Shown: positions 1 to 11,984 of the stretch, one piece after another
Numbering within the stretch: position 1 is the stretch's first letter
How the letters are laid out: each line of letters opens with the position of its first letter
Source of the DNA: Vombatus ursinus
Taxonomy: Eukaryota > Chordata > Mammalia > Diprotodontia > Vombatidae
DNA: 64,000 nt
Assembly (NCBI RefSeq): GCF_900497805.2
Contig: NW_020954610.1
Coordinates: forward strand, 16,586,535-16,650,534
Direction: 5' to 3'
The notes under the pieces: generated by a model
What the model saw: only the letters and a program-made list of their open reading frames with translations
Database searches by the model: none
What the model was told of the DNA's origin: nothing
Made by a program: the position numbers and the translations under genes

Positions 1-1513
1 TTTCAATTTCTATTTTGCCCTCTAGTTCTGGAATATCAGGGCAGTTTTCCTGGATAATTTCTTGAAAGATGATGTCTAGGCTCTTTTTTTGATCATGGCT
101 TTCAGATAGTCCAATAATTTTTAAATTCTCTTTCCTGGATCTATTTTCCAGGTCAGTTGTTTTTCCAATGAGATATTTCACATTGTCTTCTATTTTTTCA
201 TTCTTTTAGTTTTGTTTTACAATGTCTTGATTTCTCATAAAGTCACTAGCTTCCATTTGCTCCATTCTCATTTTTAAGGAAGTATTTTCTTTAAGTGAGC
301 TTTTGGACTTCCTTTTCCCTCTGGCCAATTCTGCTTTGTAAGGCATTCTTCTCTTCATTGACTTTTTGGATCTCTTTTGCCATTTGGGTTAGGCTATTTT
401 TTTAAGGTGTTACTTTCTTCAGTATTTTTTGGGTCTCCTTTAGCAAGCTGTTGACTTGTTTTTCATGATTTTCTTGTATCAGTCTCATTTCTCTTCCCAG
501 TTTTTCCTCTACTTCTCCTACTTGCTTCTCAAAATCCTTTTTGAGCTCTTCCATGGCCTGGGACTGATTCACATTTTTTCTTGGAGGCTTTGGATGTGGG
601 AGCTTTGACTTTGTTGTCTTCTTCTGGTTGTATGTTTTGATCTTCTTTGTCACCAAAGAAAGACTCTATGTTCTGACTTTTTTTCCGCACAGTTTGCTCA
701 TGTTCCCAGACAATTACTTAAGTTTTAAACTCTTTGTTAAGGTAGGAGTCTGCTTCCAGTGTAGAGAATGTAGTCCCAGGCTTCGGGGGTTTTGTGCAGC
801 TGTTTTCAGAGATACTTCTAGGGACCTGTAAATTTTCATTTCTTCCACGGTGATACGATCAAAGGTGAGGTGTTTACTCCTTTCCTGGCTTGTACTCTGG
901 TCTATGAGTGACCACAAGCACTCCTTTCTGCCTTGGAACTCCTCAACCCAGGACCACCACCCAGAACTGTGACCCAGATCTAAGCACGGGCAAAGCAAGA
1001 GAATCCTGCCTCATCACCAGCAAAGAGATACCTGCAATCCCCCTCTGATCAGCCACTCAATTCCCCCTCAGTCTGTGAGCCAGAAGTTCCAGAAGCAGCG
1101 ACTGGCCCGGCACTGTACTGGGAGTGGGGCTAGGACCGAGCTTCTCTCTCACCGAGGTCACAGACTTTTCCTAATGACCTTCTGACTTGTCTTTGTAGTT
1201 CATGGGTTGAGAAGTCTGGAAACTACTACAGCTGCCTGTAATTCAGTTCTCTGAGGGCTGCTCCAGGTTAGCTGAGGCCTGGTCTTTGCCTGCACGCCCA
1301 CACTGAACTGCGTTCCTCTCCTAGCCCAGCATGACAGACCTTTCCAATCAACCATCCAGATTGTCTTGGGTTGGAAATTTGTTTCACTTTGTCTTTTTGT
1401 GAATTCTGCTGCTCTAGAATTTGTTTAGAGCCATTTTTTACAGGTATTTGGAAGGGTTTGGGGGAAAGCTCAAGCAAGTCACTGCTTTCACTTGGCCATC
1501 TTGGCTCCACCCC
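1..1513 (-). mobile_element. L1/HAL1-like LINE, 5' UTR and part of ORF1, cut by window edge
   Basis: Reverse complement starts at the typical marsupial L1 5' end (gtggagccaagatgg at about 1513) and runs through a 5' UTR to an ORF1 start near 700. ORF1 is broken; its coiled-coil segment (EELKKDFEKQVGEVEEKLGR at about 550-490) is clear and matches the HAL1-like copies at 21.9 and 55.1 kb closely in order and content. The 3' part is off the edge, so I cannot say whether it has ORF2. It lies downstream of exon 9 in the next intron of the host gene. Confidence 0.85.
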
Positions 1514-1685
1514 TTACAATTAGCTCTTAGCAAAGACATTTTTACTAAGATAGAATAGTCAGAACAGTTGCTACAAAACATCCCATAGTCTATTGCCTAA
1601 AAAATGAAGTTCAAACCTTCTATCTATCCTGGCAACCTTATCTCTTACTATTCTTCTTCACATAGAGTTGTTGTGATGATCAAAT

Positions 1686-1800
1686 TATACACACACACAC
1701 ACACACGCACGTATATATGCATGTGTGTACATATATAAGCACACATATATATTTACATACAAATGTGCATAGTATGAAAAATGTTATATACAAGTTTTTC
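1686..1800. repeat. (CA)n then mixed TA/CA-rich repeat
   Basis: A pure CA run at 1691-1707, followed by degenerate acatat/gtatat units. It lies in the intron 3' of exon 9. Confidence 0.85.
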
Positions 1801-1999
1801 TTTACACATGTATATACCATCAGTTATACCTTCAAATATGTAAATATATATTAGAATAATATCACAAAGTTGTTCCTTTCCACTCTACAATCTGACTGTA
1901 TTATATGATTTCCTCCCATTTTATGATACTATGAATTCTCTCATCAGGTTCTTGAAAATATCATTTTGAAATGAGGAAAAATGACAGTGTTGGGCTTTA

Positions 2000-2539
<540 letters not shown>

Positions 2540-2704
2540 TTACTTGGTAATCTAACCAGTATAGTTTGACAATAATGTATGTCAACTTTATCTACTTTCA
2601 GCTTTGAACATTTAAAATGTGTTCCTTCTGTAAGGTTTTCTACAAAGATAATGAAATCTTAGGGCAATGTATTCAATTCAAATTCAATTTTAAAAATATT
2701 TTTG

Positions 2705-2861
2705 TTGGGGCAGCTAGGTGGTGCAGTAGATAAGCTCAGGCCTTGGAGTCAGAAGGATCTGAGTTCAAATCCAGCCTCAGACACATGACACTTACTAACT
2801 GTATGACCCTGGGCAAGTCACTTAACCCCGACTGCCTCACCAAAAAGGTAAAAAAAAAAAA
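2705..2861 (+). mobile_element. Marsupial CORE-SINE (WSINE/MAR type)
   Basis: Starts ggggcagctaggtggtgcag, keeps the tRNA-like B-box segment and the 'ctgggcaagtcacttaacc' block, and ends in poly-A. It is the first of two head-to-tail copies. Confidence 0.9.
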
Positions 2862-2871
2862 TGTTTAGGAG

Positions 2872-3016
2872 GTGCAGCTAGGTGGTGCAGCAGATAGAGC
2901 ACTGGCCTTGGAGTCAGGAGGACCTGAGTTCAAATCCAGCCTCAAATACATAACACTTACTAGCTGTGTGACCCTGGGCAAGTCACTTGACCCCAGTTGC
3001 CTTACCAAAAAAAAAT
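2872..3016 (+). mobile_element. Marsupial CORE-SINE (second tandem copy)
   Basis: A second full copy about 11 nt after the poly-A of the first, in the same direction. Consistent with insertion into or beside the A-tail of the earlier SINE. Confidence 0.88.
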
Positions 3017-3017
3017 G

Positions 3018-3930
3018 TTATTCTAGAATAAATTGACAGTAAAAGATAATAATATTTCCAAAACCAATAAATTAGAGTATTTCTGAACTTCTGCCCTGGT
3101 GCAAAACAATTGGTTTTTATTAATTTCTAAACAAGCACAAAAATACAAGATTATGGATAAATTTGGGTTGTTCTCTATTGTAGCCATTATTACAAGTCCA
3201 TATATGAATCCAAAGTCAAATGTTTCAGTATCTAGTGGATCTGTGATTTCATTAATGCAGTTTCTAAAGCAAGGTAGATTACAACCTACACATGCCTATC
3301 CATTCATCCTCTACAACTCTTGTCCTCTTATAAGATTGCCAAAGGTGGTGCATTCAATGTCCTAGGGCCCTTTCTTATGTTCTCTTGACAGTCCAAGGAT
3401 CAGCAGAGCATGCAAGCCGCCCTTGGTTATCCACTGCTCTTCTGTAACTAGTCCATCTTTTTTCTATCATATCCTGATAACTTTGATGACTTGATTTCCA
3501 CCCACAGAGCAGGCAAGTCACCCTAGAAGAAGCAACAAAATATACTGGGGAAAATAAGAGAGGAGTGTCAAGAGCCAGGTGAGTCATACCATCTTGATCC
3601 CCACCTCCCTAAGACTCCAGTAGCTAGAGAAAGCCAAGGATCTTAGCAACCAAGAGCCTGAGAATGGCAATGCTACCTGCTCCCCTCCCCCCCATACTGC
3701 CAGCCCTGCTTCTAGACTGGCCTCTAGACTAGGCATAATTGAGGGTAGCAAACTCTGTGGCGAATGGATTCACAGTCTTTCCCAGCAAGACCCAAAAGCT
3801 GACCAGCTACTATTAATGAGCAAATAAGCCTGAGAACCTCTGTAATGGTAGTATGGCTCCCTATCCCCACTGATCATACTTCTCAAACAATGCCTGAAGG
3901 TACTATCCAGGGAATAAACCCTTACAGAAA
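3018..3930. other. Intron, no gene or clear repeat seen
   Basis: Mixed-composition intron sequence. The short open frames here show no codon bias or known motif. The last part (3600-3930) may be pseudogene 5' sequence or unrelated. Confidence 0.5.
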
Positions 3931-3934
3931 TGTG

Positions 3935-4138
3935 ACCAGGCAACTGCCTCTTTAGCAGCCACAGCTACTGAAGACCCAGAAAAGAAAGTTCTTGCCATCA
4001 AAGTCCTTGGCACTGTCGAACGAACATCAGAAACAGATACTGTTTATATCAGTAGAAATAACATTAAAGAAGATTCATTACCATTGGCTTTGCTGTTGCA
4101 AAAACAGCAAAGTACCATGGGGCTTCAACAGAATGTAT
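3935..4138 (+). pseudogene. Y-box/cold-shock-domain protein processed pseudogene fragment (YBX1/YBX3-like)
   Basis: Plus-strand translation at about 3970-4017 gives EDPEKKVLAIKVLGTV, which matches the start of the cold-shock domain of YBX proteins ([20 protein letters not shown] in the family). After a short disrupted part, about 4043-4074 gives VYISRNNIKED, matching the GFINRNDTKEDVF strand with its RNP-type region. The intervening [10 protein letters not shown] is lost or scrambled, and beyond 4075 the frame is not maintained. No intron lies between the two pieces, which suits a reverse-transcribed mRNA copy. It is antisense to the host gene. Only about 50 codons are recognisable, so parent choice among YBX1, YBX2 and YBX3 is open. 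Confidence 0.55.
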
Positions 4139-4159
4139 GCAGGGATTATCTTGTTTTAA

Positions 4160-4240
4160 TATTTGAATCACTAGTGCTCAGCACAGTATTTTGTACATAG
4201 CAATCACATAGTAAATGTTTTTCATTCATTCCTTTGTTCC
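4160..4240 (+). mobile_element. L2 LINE 3' end fragment
   Basis: Carries the 'gctcagcacagta...acatag...agtaaatg' end typical of mammalian L2 tails. Confidence 0.6.
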
Positions 4241-4463
4241 AACACTTATCTCATGTAAGTGTTTGTAATGGGTTATAGTATTTTCACATCCAACATGTGG
4301 CTCTCCAGTGCTATTTGGGTGATCAACTTCAATTTTTCAGTGATTGTAATGTTCCTTAATTCATAATAAATATAAAATATAAAATTAAATTAAATATTGG
4401 AAAAACATTAGCATTAAATAAAAAGTCAGACATATTTTAAAGAAAAATGTATATTTTCCTTTT

Positions 4464-4605
4464 TTTTTTTGGCTACGCAATGGGGTTAAGTGACTTGCCC
4501 AGGGTCACACAGCTAGTAAGTGTTATGTGCCTGAGGCCGGATTTGAACACAGGTCCTCCTGAATCCAGGGTTGGTGCTCTATCCACTGCGCCACCTAGCT
4601 GCCCC
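4464..4605 (-). mobile_element. Marsupial CORE-SINE with target duplication
   Basis: Reverse copy starting with poly-T and ending gccacctagctgcccc. Flanked by a 12-bp direct repeat tattttcctttt (4452-4463 and 4606-4617). Confidence 0.92.
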
Positions 4606-4631
4606 TATTTTCCTTTTAAAATATACTTTCA

Positions 4632-4802
4632 TTTTTTTTTTGTTTTTTTTGTTTTTTTGGTAAGGCAATTGGGGTTAAGTGACTTGCCCAAGGTCACACA
4701 GCTAGTACATGTCAGGTGTTTGGTCTGAGGCCGCATTTGAACTCAGGTCCTCCTGACTTCAGGGCCGGTGCTCTATCCACTGGGCCACCTAGCTGCCCCC
4801 CC
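4632..4802 (-). mobile_element. Marsupial CORE-SINE with target duplication
   Basis: Reverse copy flanked by a perfect 16-bp repeat ttaaaatatactttca (4616-4631 and 4803-4818). Its target overlaps the right repeat of the neighbouring SINE, so it is an independent insertion a few bases away. Confidence 0.93.
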
Positions 4803-4989
4803 TTAAAATATACTTTCAAATAAAAAAAGTTAACAAAATTATAATGTAAAGAGAAAAGTGAATTTATTTCATTTAAAATAAGTTTTAGTGCTAACTTTTG
4901 TGTTTCTACCACAGTCATTTCTGGACACTTGCCTATCCCTTCCTTTGTAATGTGGCTAGAAATCACATAGCTCGAAAAAAAGACCTGTG

Positions 4990-5340
4990 GGTTTTAGTAT
5001 ACTGCAAATTCAGTATAAGTCAACAGTATGATATGACAATCAAAAAAGGTCATACGATTACAGACTGCAGCAAGACAGGCAAAGTACTCGCATTAGGGAG
5101 GTGACAGTCCCACTGTACTCTATTCTGGTTGCACTGAATATTGTATTCAGTTCTATGTGCCACATTTTAGGAAGAGCATTGACAAATTAGAGAGCATCTA
5201 CAGAGGGCAACCAGGACGTTGAAGGGTCTTAGGTTCATGACACATGATCAATTATCAGACTTGGTTATGTTTAACCTGGAGAAGAAATGCCTTAGGTTCA
5301 GGACTGTGTTGCAGCTAGCTTGTGGAAGAGATGACTGTTA
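4990..5340 (+). mobile_element. L3/CR1-type LINE fragment (3' part of RT ORF)
   Basis: Sense-strand text 'gtgacagtcccactgtactct' and 'ggcaaccaggacgttgaaggg' matches the conserved CR1/L3 region near the end of ORF2. Stops and gaps show great age. It resumes at 5640. Confidence 0.75.
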
Positions 5341-5344
5341 AGTT

Positions 5345-5635
5345 TTCAATGTGAGTATTTACAGCATTTGCTACAAATCAGGGCTTGATTTATTATTTTG
5401 TTGATTGTCTAGGCTTAAGAAAATGATGGAGAAAATGTTAATAATGTAGATTATTTAATATTTATTGTAATTCAATAATTATTATATCAACATTATATCA
5501 ATAATGTTATTATAAATCATAATTATTAACATAATTATTATACAATAATTATGTTAATAATTATTTAAAATGTTGATAATGCAGATGTATTTTCCCCCAA
5601 AAGCTGGTTATTTAACATTTACCAGCACATACCTA
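5345..5635. repeat. AT-rich tract with a 21-bp perfect inverted repeat
   Basis: Positions 5519-5539 and 5544-5564 are exact reverse complements separated by a 4-nt loop; smaller aacatt/aatgtt palindromes lie just before (about 5485-5510). The tract separates two parts of the same L3 element. Confidence 0.8.
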
Positions 5636-5639
5636 GACA

Positions 5640-6350
5640 TAAGAATCTGTCTTAAAATATCTGAAGGGCTGTCAGGTAAAAAAAGGAATAGATTTGTTCA
5701 GTTTTGCCCTAGGAGGCAGAAGCAGGAACAATGGATGATATAACAGTTGGGACTTGTATTGTGCTTTAAAGTTTACAAGACAGTTTACACTTGAAGTAGG
5801 TATTATTATCCTCATTCTACAGAAAATGAAACTGTGTCTCAGAGAAGTTAAATGATTTGTCTGTGATTGCATAGATATTAAGCGTCCGGTCTAAGACCTA
5901 AATGCAGGTCTTCTCTATTCTGAATCTACTACTTTATCTACTATGGAATTGAAAACTGGCAAATTTAGGCTTGAGATGAAATAAAACTTCCTAATCATTA
6001 GTTATTAAAAAGAGAAATGGGCTACTTTAAGAGGTCTCCCCACAATGGGAGTTCTTCAAATAAAAGTTGAATGGTCACCACTTATAGATATATTGGGGAG
6101 AGGATATTATTTAGGTACAAAATGGACTAGATGACATTAAAACTTTGAGATTCTGTGATTCTGGCTGAAGAAGGGTAAAAAAAAATTGTACTTTTTTTCC
6201 AAAAAAAGGAAAAGTGGAATCTATAAACTATAGGTCAATGTTTTACTATTCCTAGTAAAATTCTTGAATATATTATTAGAAGGGACAATTAATGAAAATT
6301 TAGAAAAGGAAGCAATGACTAAAAAAAAAACATGGCTTCATCAAAAACAG
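5640..6350 (+). mobile_element. L3/CR1-type LINE 3' parts, interrupted by a MIR-like SINE
   Basis: Sense fragments 'atctgaagggctgtcagg', 'aaatttaggcttgagatg' and 'gagattctgtgattct' follow the CR1/L3 3' end order. A MIR-like SINE in antisense lies at about 5735-5945. A further CR1-like segment ('ctataaactataggtcaatg') follows to about 6350. Confidence 0.75.
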
Positions 6351-6354
6351 GATA

Positions 6355-7640
6355 TCAATCAATCATTTATTAAACATTTACTATTATGGAAGGTTCTGGA
6401 GATACAAGTGTAACCTGTAGCTCAAAGCCCATTTGCATGGGACTGCCCTCATTGGTTATTGATAACTCAATGTTCCACACCTGTATGAAAAGTGGAGCTG
6501 GTGAGAGTTTTGGAAAAGAGACATCTAGCTCTTCAGGCTTCCAACTCCGAGACAGAAGAAGAAATACAGTTTAAGATTCTACTCAGGGACAGATCCCTGA
6601 CAGGGGAAAAAGACTCTGGGAAGATGATATGTGGAAGAGCCAGAATCTTGAACACATCCCTATCCCCAACTTACTTCACTATCAGACACTCTTGCCCTTG
6701 GGTGAGATCTAGGATTTTCTGTCTCCCTCTGTCTTTCTCTGAGATCTCTCTTTGTTTATTTCTCTATTTCAATTCCTACTCTCATTGAGCTTACATTCTA
6801 ACAGAGTGGCACAAGTACATGTACAAATATATATATAGCATAAATATAAAATTAATAAATACAAATACATACAAAGTAGTTAAATATGAGGTAGTTTGGG
6901 AGGGAGGGCATTAGCAGTTAGATGGATCAGGATGGCTCATGCAGAAGATTGCGCTTAAGCTGCATCTTAAAGGAAGTGAGATAGAAGCATGGACAGATTA
7001 CATAACAAAAATTAGGGACAACTAATAAGTCTTGGAGATGGGACATGGGGCGTTGTATGTAAGGAACAGAGAGAATGTCTGTCTGGCTGCATCACAAGGT
7101 ATAGGAAAGGCAGTAATACACAATGAAGCTGGAAAGTGACTGGGACCAGACTGCATAGGGCTTTAAAAGTTAAACAGAAAAGTTTCTATTTTATCCTAGA
7201 GGCAACAGGAAGCCACTGGAGTTGGATGAGTAGGTGATACTACTCTTGTGGTCAGATCTGTGTTTAAAGAAAATTACTCTGGCAGCAGTTCATAGGACTG
7301 ACTGGAGTGGGGAGAGACTTGAGGCAGGGCCTGCTGAAGAAGGCTATTGCAATAACCTAAGTGAGGGGTGATAAGGGCCTTAATTAAGTGGGTAGTTGCG
7401 TAATTGTAGAGAAGGGGTTGGATATAAGAGACACTGTGAAGGTAAAAATGGCAAGTTTTGGTAACTTATTGGATATGTGGGGTAGAGGAGAGTGAGGAGT
7501 TGAAGATAATGCTAACCTTATGAACTTGGGAGACTGGAGGGATGGTGGTCCTAATATAGAAATAGGGAAGTTTGGAAGAAGGCAAGGATTAGGGAGAAAG
7601 ATATTGAGTTTAGTTTTAGACATGATGAGTTAAAGATGTT
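6355..7640 (-). mobile_element. L2 LINE, antisense, interrupted at 6409-6771
   Basis: Begins with the reverse of the L2 tail (caatcatttattaaacattt) and continues through the long conserved L2 3' region in reverse (agcttacattctaacag; gaagccactggagttg; aaggctattgcaataacct). An unrelated block interrupts it. Confidence 0.8.
6409..6771 (+). mobile_element. Unclassified insertion within L2, LTR-like
   Basis: About 360 bp that breaks the L2. It starts TG, ends CA, and has a pyrimidine-rich end like a U5 region. I found no convincing target duplication, so this is only a possible LTR fossil. Confidence 0.3.
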
Positions 7641-7939
7641 GCTTACCCCATGTTCCTCAACATGCCCCACACCCACATCTCCCCCTCCCCAGCCAGGTTC
7701 TTGCATCAGTCTGTAGGTATGTGTACCAATCAAATTTCTCAGCTAATACCCTCCCCTAATTATCCATTTACTCTTTCCCTTCATAGCTGACAATCAAATA
7801 CAAATACTCCTTCATCATATTAGTGTCATTATCTTAATCTTCAGCTAAGTGGATTAGATGTTGGTTCAGACTTTTAATTTTATCAGTTTAGGGAGATCTC
7901 TAGGGAGGAACCTCTCTCTAACAATGTAATCAGTAACTT

Positions 7940-8085
7940 CTGCAAATTATAGTTTTTCCTGGAGGGTCTGAGAAGTTAAGTGACTTGTTCATAGTTATAA
8001 GTATGTGTCAGAGGTGGGACTTGAATCCAGATCTTCCTGAGGCCAAGGCTGGTTCTCTATTTATTATGTCATGTTGGCTCTCTTG
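7940..8085 (-). mobile_element. MIR-like SINE, antisense
   Basis: Contains 'gaagttaagtgacttgttca' and 'gacttgaatccagatcttcc', the reverse of the MIR/CORE central block. Confidence 0.7.
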
Positions 8086-8134
8086 TATTAGAAAAAAAAA
8101 CAAACAATGAAAAAATACTCCCTTGATTCTGAAG

Positions 8135-8330
8135 AAGTGGCATGGTGCAGTGGAAGAAGTAATGCACTAGGAATCAAAAAGTCTTATTTCAATTTTTTGT
8201 TCTGACACCAATAAGGCAACTTAATTAACCTCAGTGAGTCTCAATTTCCACATTTGCAAATGAAGATTATGAATGATGAAGGTTATAGATGATAACTAAG
8301 GGCCCCTCTAGCTCCAACATTCTGATTTTA
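8135..8330 (+). mobile_element. MIR-like SINE
   Basis: tRNA-like head followed by 'aaccTcagtgagtctcaatt' and the 'gcccctctagctccaacatt' end of ancient MIR relatives. Confidence 0.7.
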
Positions 8331-8359
8331 CCCCACTGTATTAGACTGACTTTAGGATT

Positions 8360-8820
8360 CTGCCCCAGTTCTGTCCTCCCCATCATTATCAAATTTCTTT
8401 TAAAAGTAGTCTACACTGATGCCTTCACTTCTTTAAACCTATTCACACTCTCCATTCCCTTATAGTATTCTCAACACTGCAGAAATTGTTCTCTCAAAAG
8501 TTACTCAATGACGACCTGTGATATACCGAGTTCAATGAAATTTTTTTAGTCATCATGCTCCTCAACCTTTGAGCAGCATCAGTACTATTAACTATATCCT
8601 CCTACTATTCCCGTTTGTCATACTTTCACAGCCTACTCTATGATAATTATTTCAGTACATATCTTATCATCTCTGTTAGAATGTAAGTTCCATGAGGGCA
8701 GTGACTGTGACATTTGTTTTTTAAAAAAATTGTCCCATAACACCTCATACAATAGATTGCAAATAAGTGCATAGTTGCACTCTCAAAAAATATTTATTGA
8801 ATGAACAAATGAATAGTGAC
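8360..8820 (+). mobile_element. L2 LINE 3' part
   Basis: Ends with 'gttagaatgtaagttccatg agggcagtgac' type text (8678-8705) and an AATA-rich tail, characteristic of L2 3' ends. Confidence 0.7.
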
Positions 8821-9530
8821 TAGTTTGGTATGAAAAGAAATAATTTTACTAAGCAATTAATTATTTGTTAATAACAATACTGTCACTGAAGCTGGAAAGA
8901 GTTAGGAACTAAAGAAATCTCTATAAATGAGACAGAGAAGTGGGTCCTTTCCAAATTTAGGCAAAAATCTAGGAGTTGGGGAAAGATATTAAAAACCACC
9001 TTTTAGGTTCAACTGAAAATATTAAGATTTCCTTTTGGAAAGCTGTAGAATAAAAGCTAAGAACTTTTTTTTAGGGAAATGAATTAAGAGTGATAACCAA
9101 ATTTAACTCTAGCCTAGATAAGACCATTGCTTCTCACCCACTTGAAATCATGATCCACCTAAGGTAGTGTTCTTTTTTTAATTTAAAGTTAAAATATTGA
9201 TCATAGGGAGAAAACCCTTTTCAATTCATGAAGAGAATGGTCCAGGAAGGAACTGAATAGATACTATTCTGGCTTGTTAATCCCAAACTATATATTAATA
9301 CACTATCATCTTTTCTTAGTTCAAAAATCCTATAAATGTTACCTTAAACTGTCTTGAAGTAGAGACATGTCAGAGAGTATGGTGGAAATATGCCAGTTTA
9401 GGTATCTTTCTAAGCTACAAATGACTTGGACATTACATTAATGCTAAATAAAACTGTTTCTGGCAAAAATTGTTCCTAAAATGTAGAGTACAGTATTAAT
9501 ACATATTTTTTCAACACAGTGTATATTTGC
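8821..9530. other. Intron, nothing recognised
   Basis: AT-rich intron between exons 8 and 9 with no repeat or gene that I can name. Confidence 0.5.
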
Positions 9531-9533
9531 TTT

Positions 9534-9775
9534 GGGGCAGGTAAGTGGCACAGTGGGTAGAGCACTGGGCTTTTAAGTCAGGAAGACCTAAGTTCAAATC
9601 TGACCTCAGATGTTTACTTGATGTGTGACCCTAGGCAAGTCACTTAACCCTGTTTGCCTCAGTTTCCTCATCTGTAAAATAAGCTGAAGGAAATGGCAAA
9701 CCATTCCAGTATCTTTGCCTTGAAAACCCCAAATGGGGTCATGAAGAGTAGGACATTACTGAAAAACAAATATAA
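9534..9775 (+). mobile_element. Marsupial SINE, long (MAR1-like) form
   Basis: Same head as the other CORE-SINEs, then 'aatggcaaaccattccagta' and 'ccccaaatggggtcatgaag', the 3' extension of MAR1-like SINEs. It lies 100 bp from the donor of exon 8. Confidence 0.85.
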
Positions 9776-9875
9776 ATTGTAATTGTAAATGTTTGCTTTA
9801 GTCAGTTACCAGTTTTGACCTGGCAACTATAAATTTCTAACCCTCTAAGAAATAGTTTTAAGATTGGTTACTTAC

Positions 9876-10118
9876 ACTCCAACTGAAGTGGTTTTACAGG
9901 CAATATCTCCATTTGAGTTGTAATATCTCCATTTTGGTTGTGATAACACAGATCTGGAGTCAGATATTCCAAGGTATCTGTCATTATCATATTCAGTCCT
10001 TCTTGTTTCCACCATTCTTCTTTTAATGAATCAAGTGTAATGATTTCTACCTCGACAGAAAATATTCTTTTCAAAGCTGTAATTGAATAGTGAATTACAG
10101 GCTCTTTGGTTTGTGGCA
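9876..10118 (-). CDS. SHOC1: Coding exon 8 of 9 seen (probable SHOC1)
   Basis: A 243-nt exon (2 + 80 codons + 1), acceptor tttgtttttcag (AG at 10120-10119), donor GAGT|gtaagt. It encodes [20 protein letters not shown], then [20 protein letters not shown], and later [19 protein letters not shown]. The alternation of hydrophobic and charged residues and the WW pair suggest a folded segment rather than a linker. The last T joins GG of exon 9 to give Trp. Confidence 0.92.
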
Positions 10119-10129
10119 CTGAAAAACAA

Positions 10130-10875
10130 ATAGGCAGAAATAATTCAAAACAGTTGCAAAGAGAAGTTTAGGAAAACATCTTGGAAATATAGCTATATTG
10201 TCATGAAACATTTTACACTTTAAAATTATTATGAAAATTTAAGTCATCTTTAACAATTGTTCCTAGAATAAACAAACATTTGGAAATAGCTACATCTGCA
10301 CTTTTAAAATGTTTGATTTAACTTATATAGAGAAAATAAAAATTAAAAAAATAGAAAATATTTTTAAGTACAAAACTTTCCAACTTATTAAGGAGTAAAA
10401 TCATAAAACAGGTTGGATATCCAAAATGAACATAAATGATGTGGGGGTATGGTGCTCAAGTCACAAATAAATATTTCCCATCTTTTGGGAAGACTGGCAC
10501 ACTGCTCTTTTCTTTTAACAAAGACCAAACTACCCTAATGTTAGCAGGAGAAGAAACTAAAATTTATTTTGCTTATGTATTCTGACACTGAATTACAATT
10601 TGGAAAAATTTGGAAAAATTGTACTTAAACCATAAAATATAATTCTTTGTATGACAAAGGAAGGTATCTCATAATGAATTTTATCTTGCATAGGCTATCT
10701 CAAAAAAGAGTTATTTGGCCCAAACGATTATAGTTTTTAAAATATACTTATTTTAAAAATTAATACTAAAGTTTTAACTTCTGTTGAGAAGAATAAATAT
10801 AAAACAAGCAGCTAAGAAAATAAATACTAAAAAGGACTGCAAATGACTTCGTATGCATTTGTAAACTTTTATTAT
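10130..10875. other. Intron, AT-rich, nothing recognised
   Basis: Single-copy-looking intron between exons 7 and 8. Confidence 0.5.
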
Positions 10876-10879
10876 CAGT

Positions 10880-11850
10880 TATTAGTTCAATTCAACAAAC
10901 TCTTATTAGGTGCCTACTATGAATATTCAAAGACATAAATGAAAGTGCTACTGCCCTGAAGAACCTAACCTTCTATTGGGGTGATACAACATGTACATGA
11001 TTAAGTAATATAAAGTATACATTAAGTAGCTTCAAGAGAAACAGTGTTAACGATGGCTAAAAGAAAGGTCCTGGGGAGGGAGGTGAAAAGAAGGGAAGGA
11101 AGACCAAGACTGTATCAGGCAGAAGTGAGGGCAAAGTACATTCCAGATATGGGAGACCATTTTGTCAGTCAGTCAATAGTCATTTATTAAGCATCTACTG
11201 TATGCCGGGCAGTGTGTCAAGTGCTGAGGATACAAAAAGAAAAACCAAAACAAAACAGTCCCCATATTTGAGGAGCTCACAATCAAATGGAGTGGGGGTG
11301 GGGGAAAGAAGACAACAAGCAAATAAATATGTACAAACAAGTTATATGCAGCATAAATAAGACAAAATCAACAGAAGGGAAAAGCACCAAAATTAAGAGG
11401 GGCTGGGGATGACTTCCTGTAAAAGATGGAACCTAAGCTGGGACTTGAATGAAGCCAGGAGGCAGAGATAAGGAGGGAGAGTATTCCAGGAACAGGAGAG
11501 TGCCAGAGAGAATATCCAGAACTGAGAGATGGAGTGCTCGTGACACTGGATCAAAGAATGTATGGTGGGGAATAAGAAGACTATAAAGGTAAGTTAGGTT
11601 TGGGTTATAAAGAACCTGGAGGTGATAAGGAGCCAATGGAGTTTATTGTAGGAGGGTGGGGTGATATGGTTAGACAGGAATGTAGGAATATCACTCTGGC
11701 AGCTGACAGGAGGATAGACTGCAGTGGGGAGAGACTCGTGGCAGGCAGACCCACCAGCAGGTTTGTTTGGGAAGTCATGGAGGCAAGGACATGAATTGTG
11801 AACGGTGAACCTCCAGCAGGCAAGTCTGCCTGTAACAAGGTATATGTGAA
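10880..11850 (-). mobile_element. Two L2 LINE 3' regions in antisense, back to back
   Basis: The first copy runs about 10880-11155; a second restarts at 11168 with the reversed L2 tail (tcagtcagtcaatagtcatt) and runs through reversed 3' UTR/ORF blocks to about 11850 (gagaatatccagaactgaga; gcagacccaccagcagg). Confidence 0.8.
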
Positions 11851-11984
11851 GGGGAATAATATAAGAGTTTAGTATAGTGGAAATCAAAATGGTTCTCTGT
11901 TAGGCACTAGAGACACATATATTTAAAAAGTAAGACAGTCCCTCCCCTCAATGAATCAGAATTTGAGATTTGGAAGAGCCCTAT

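Noticed and set aside
2705-3016. tRNA genes suggested by A/B-box-like sequences
   Set aside because: These belong to tRNA-derived SINEs and cannot fold as complete tRNAs.
6409-6771. A second solo LTR
   Set aside because: TG/CA ends and a U5-like end are suggestive, but no matching flanking repeat or signals were found; listed only as low-confidence.
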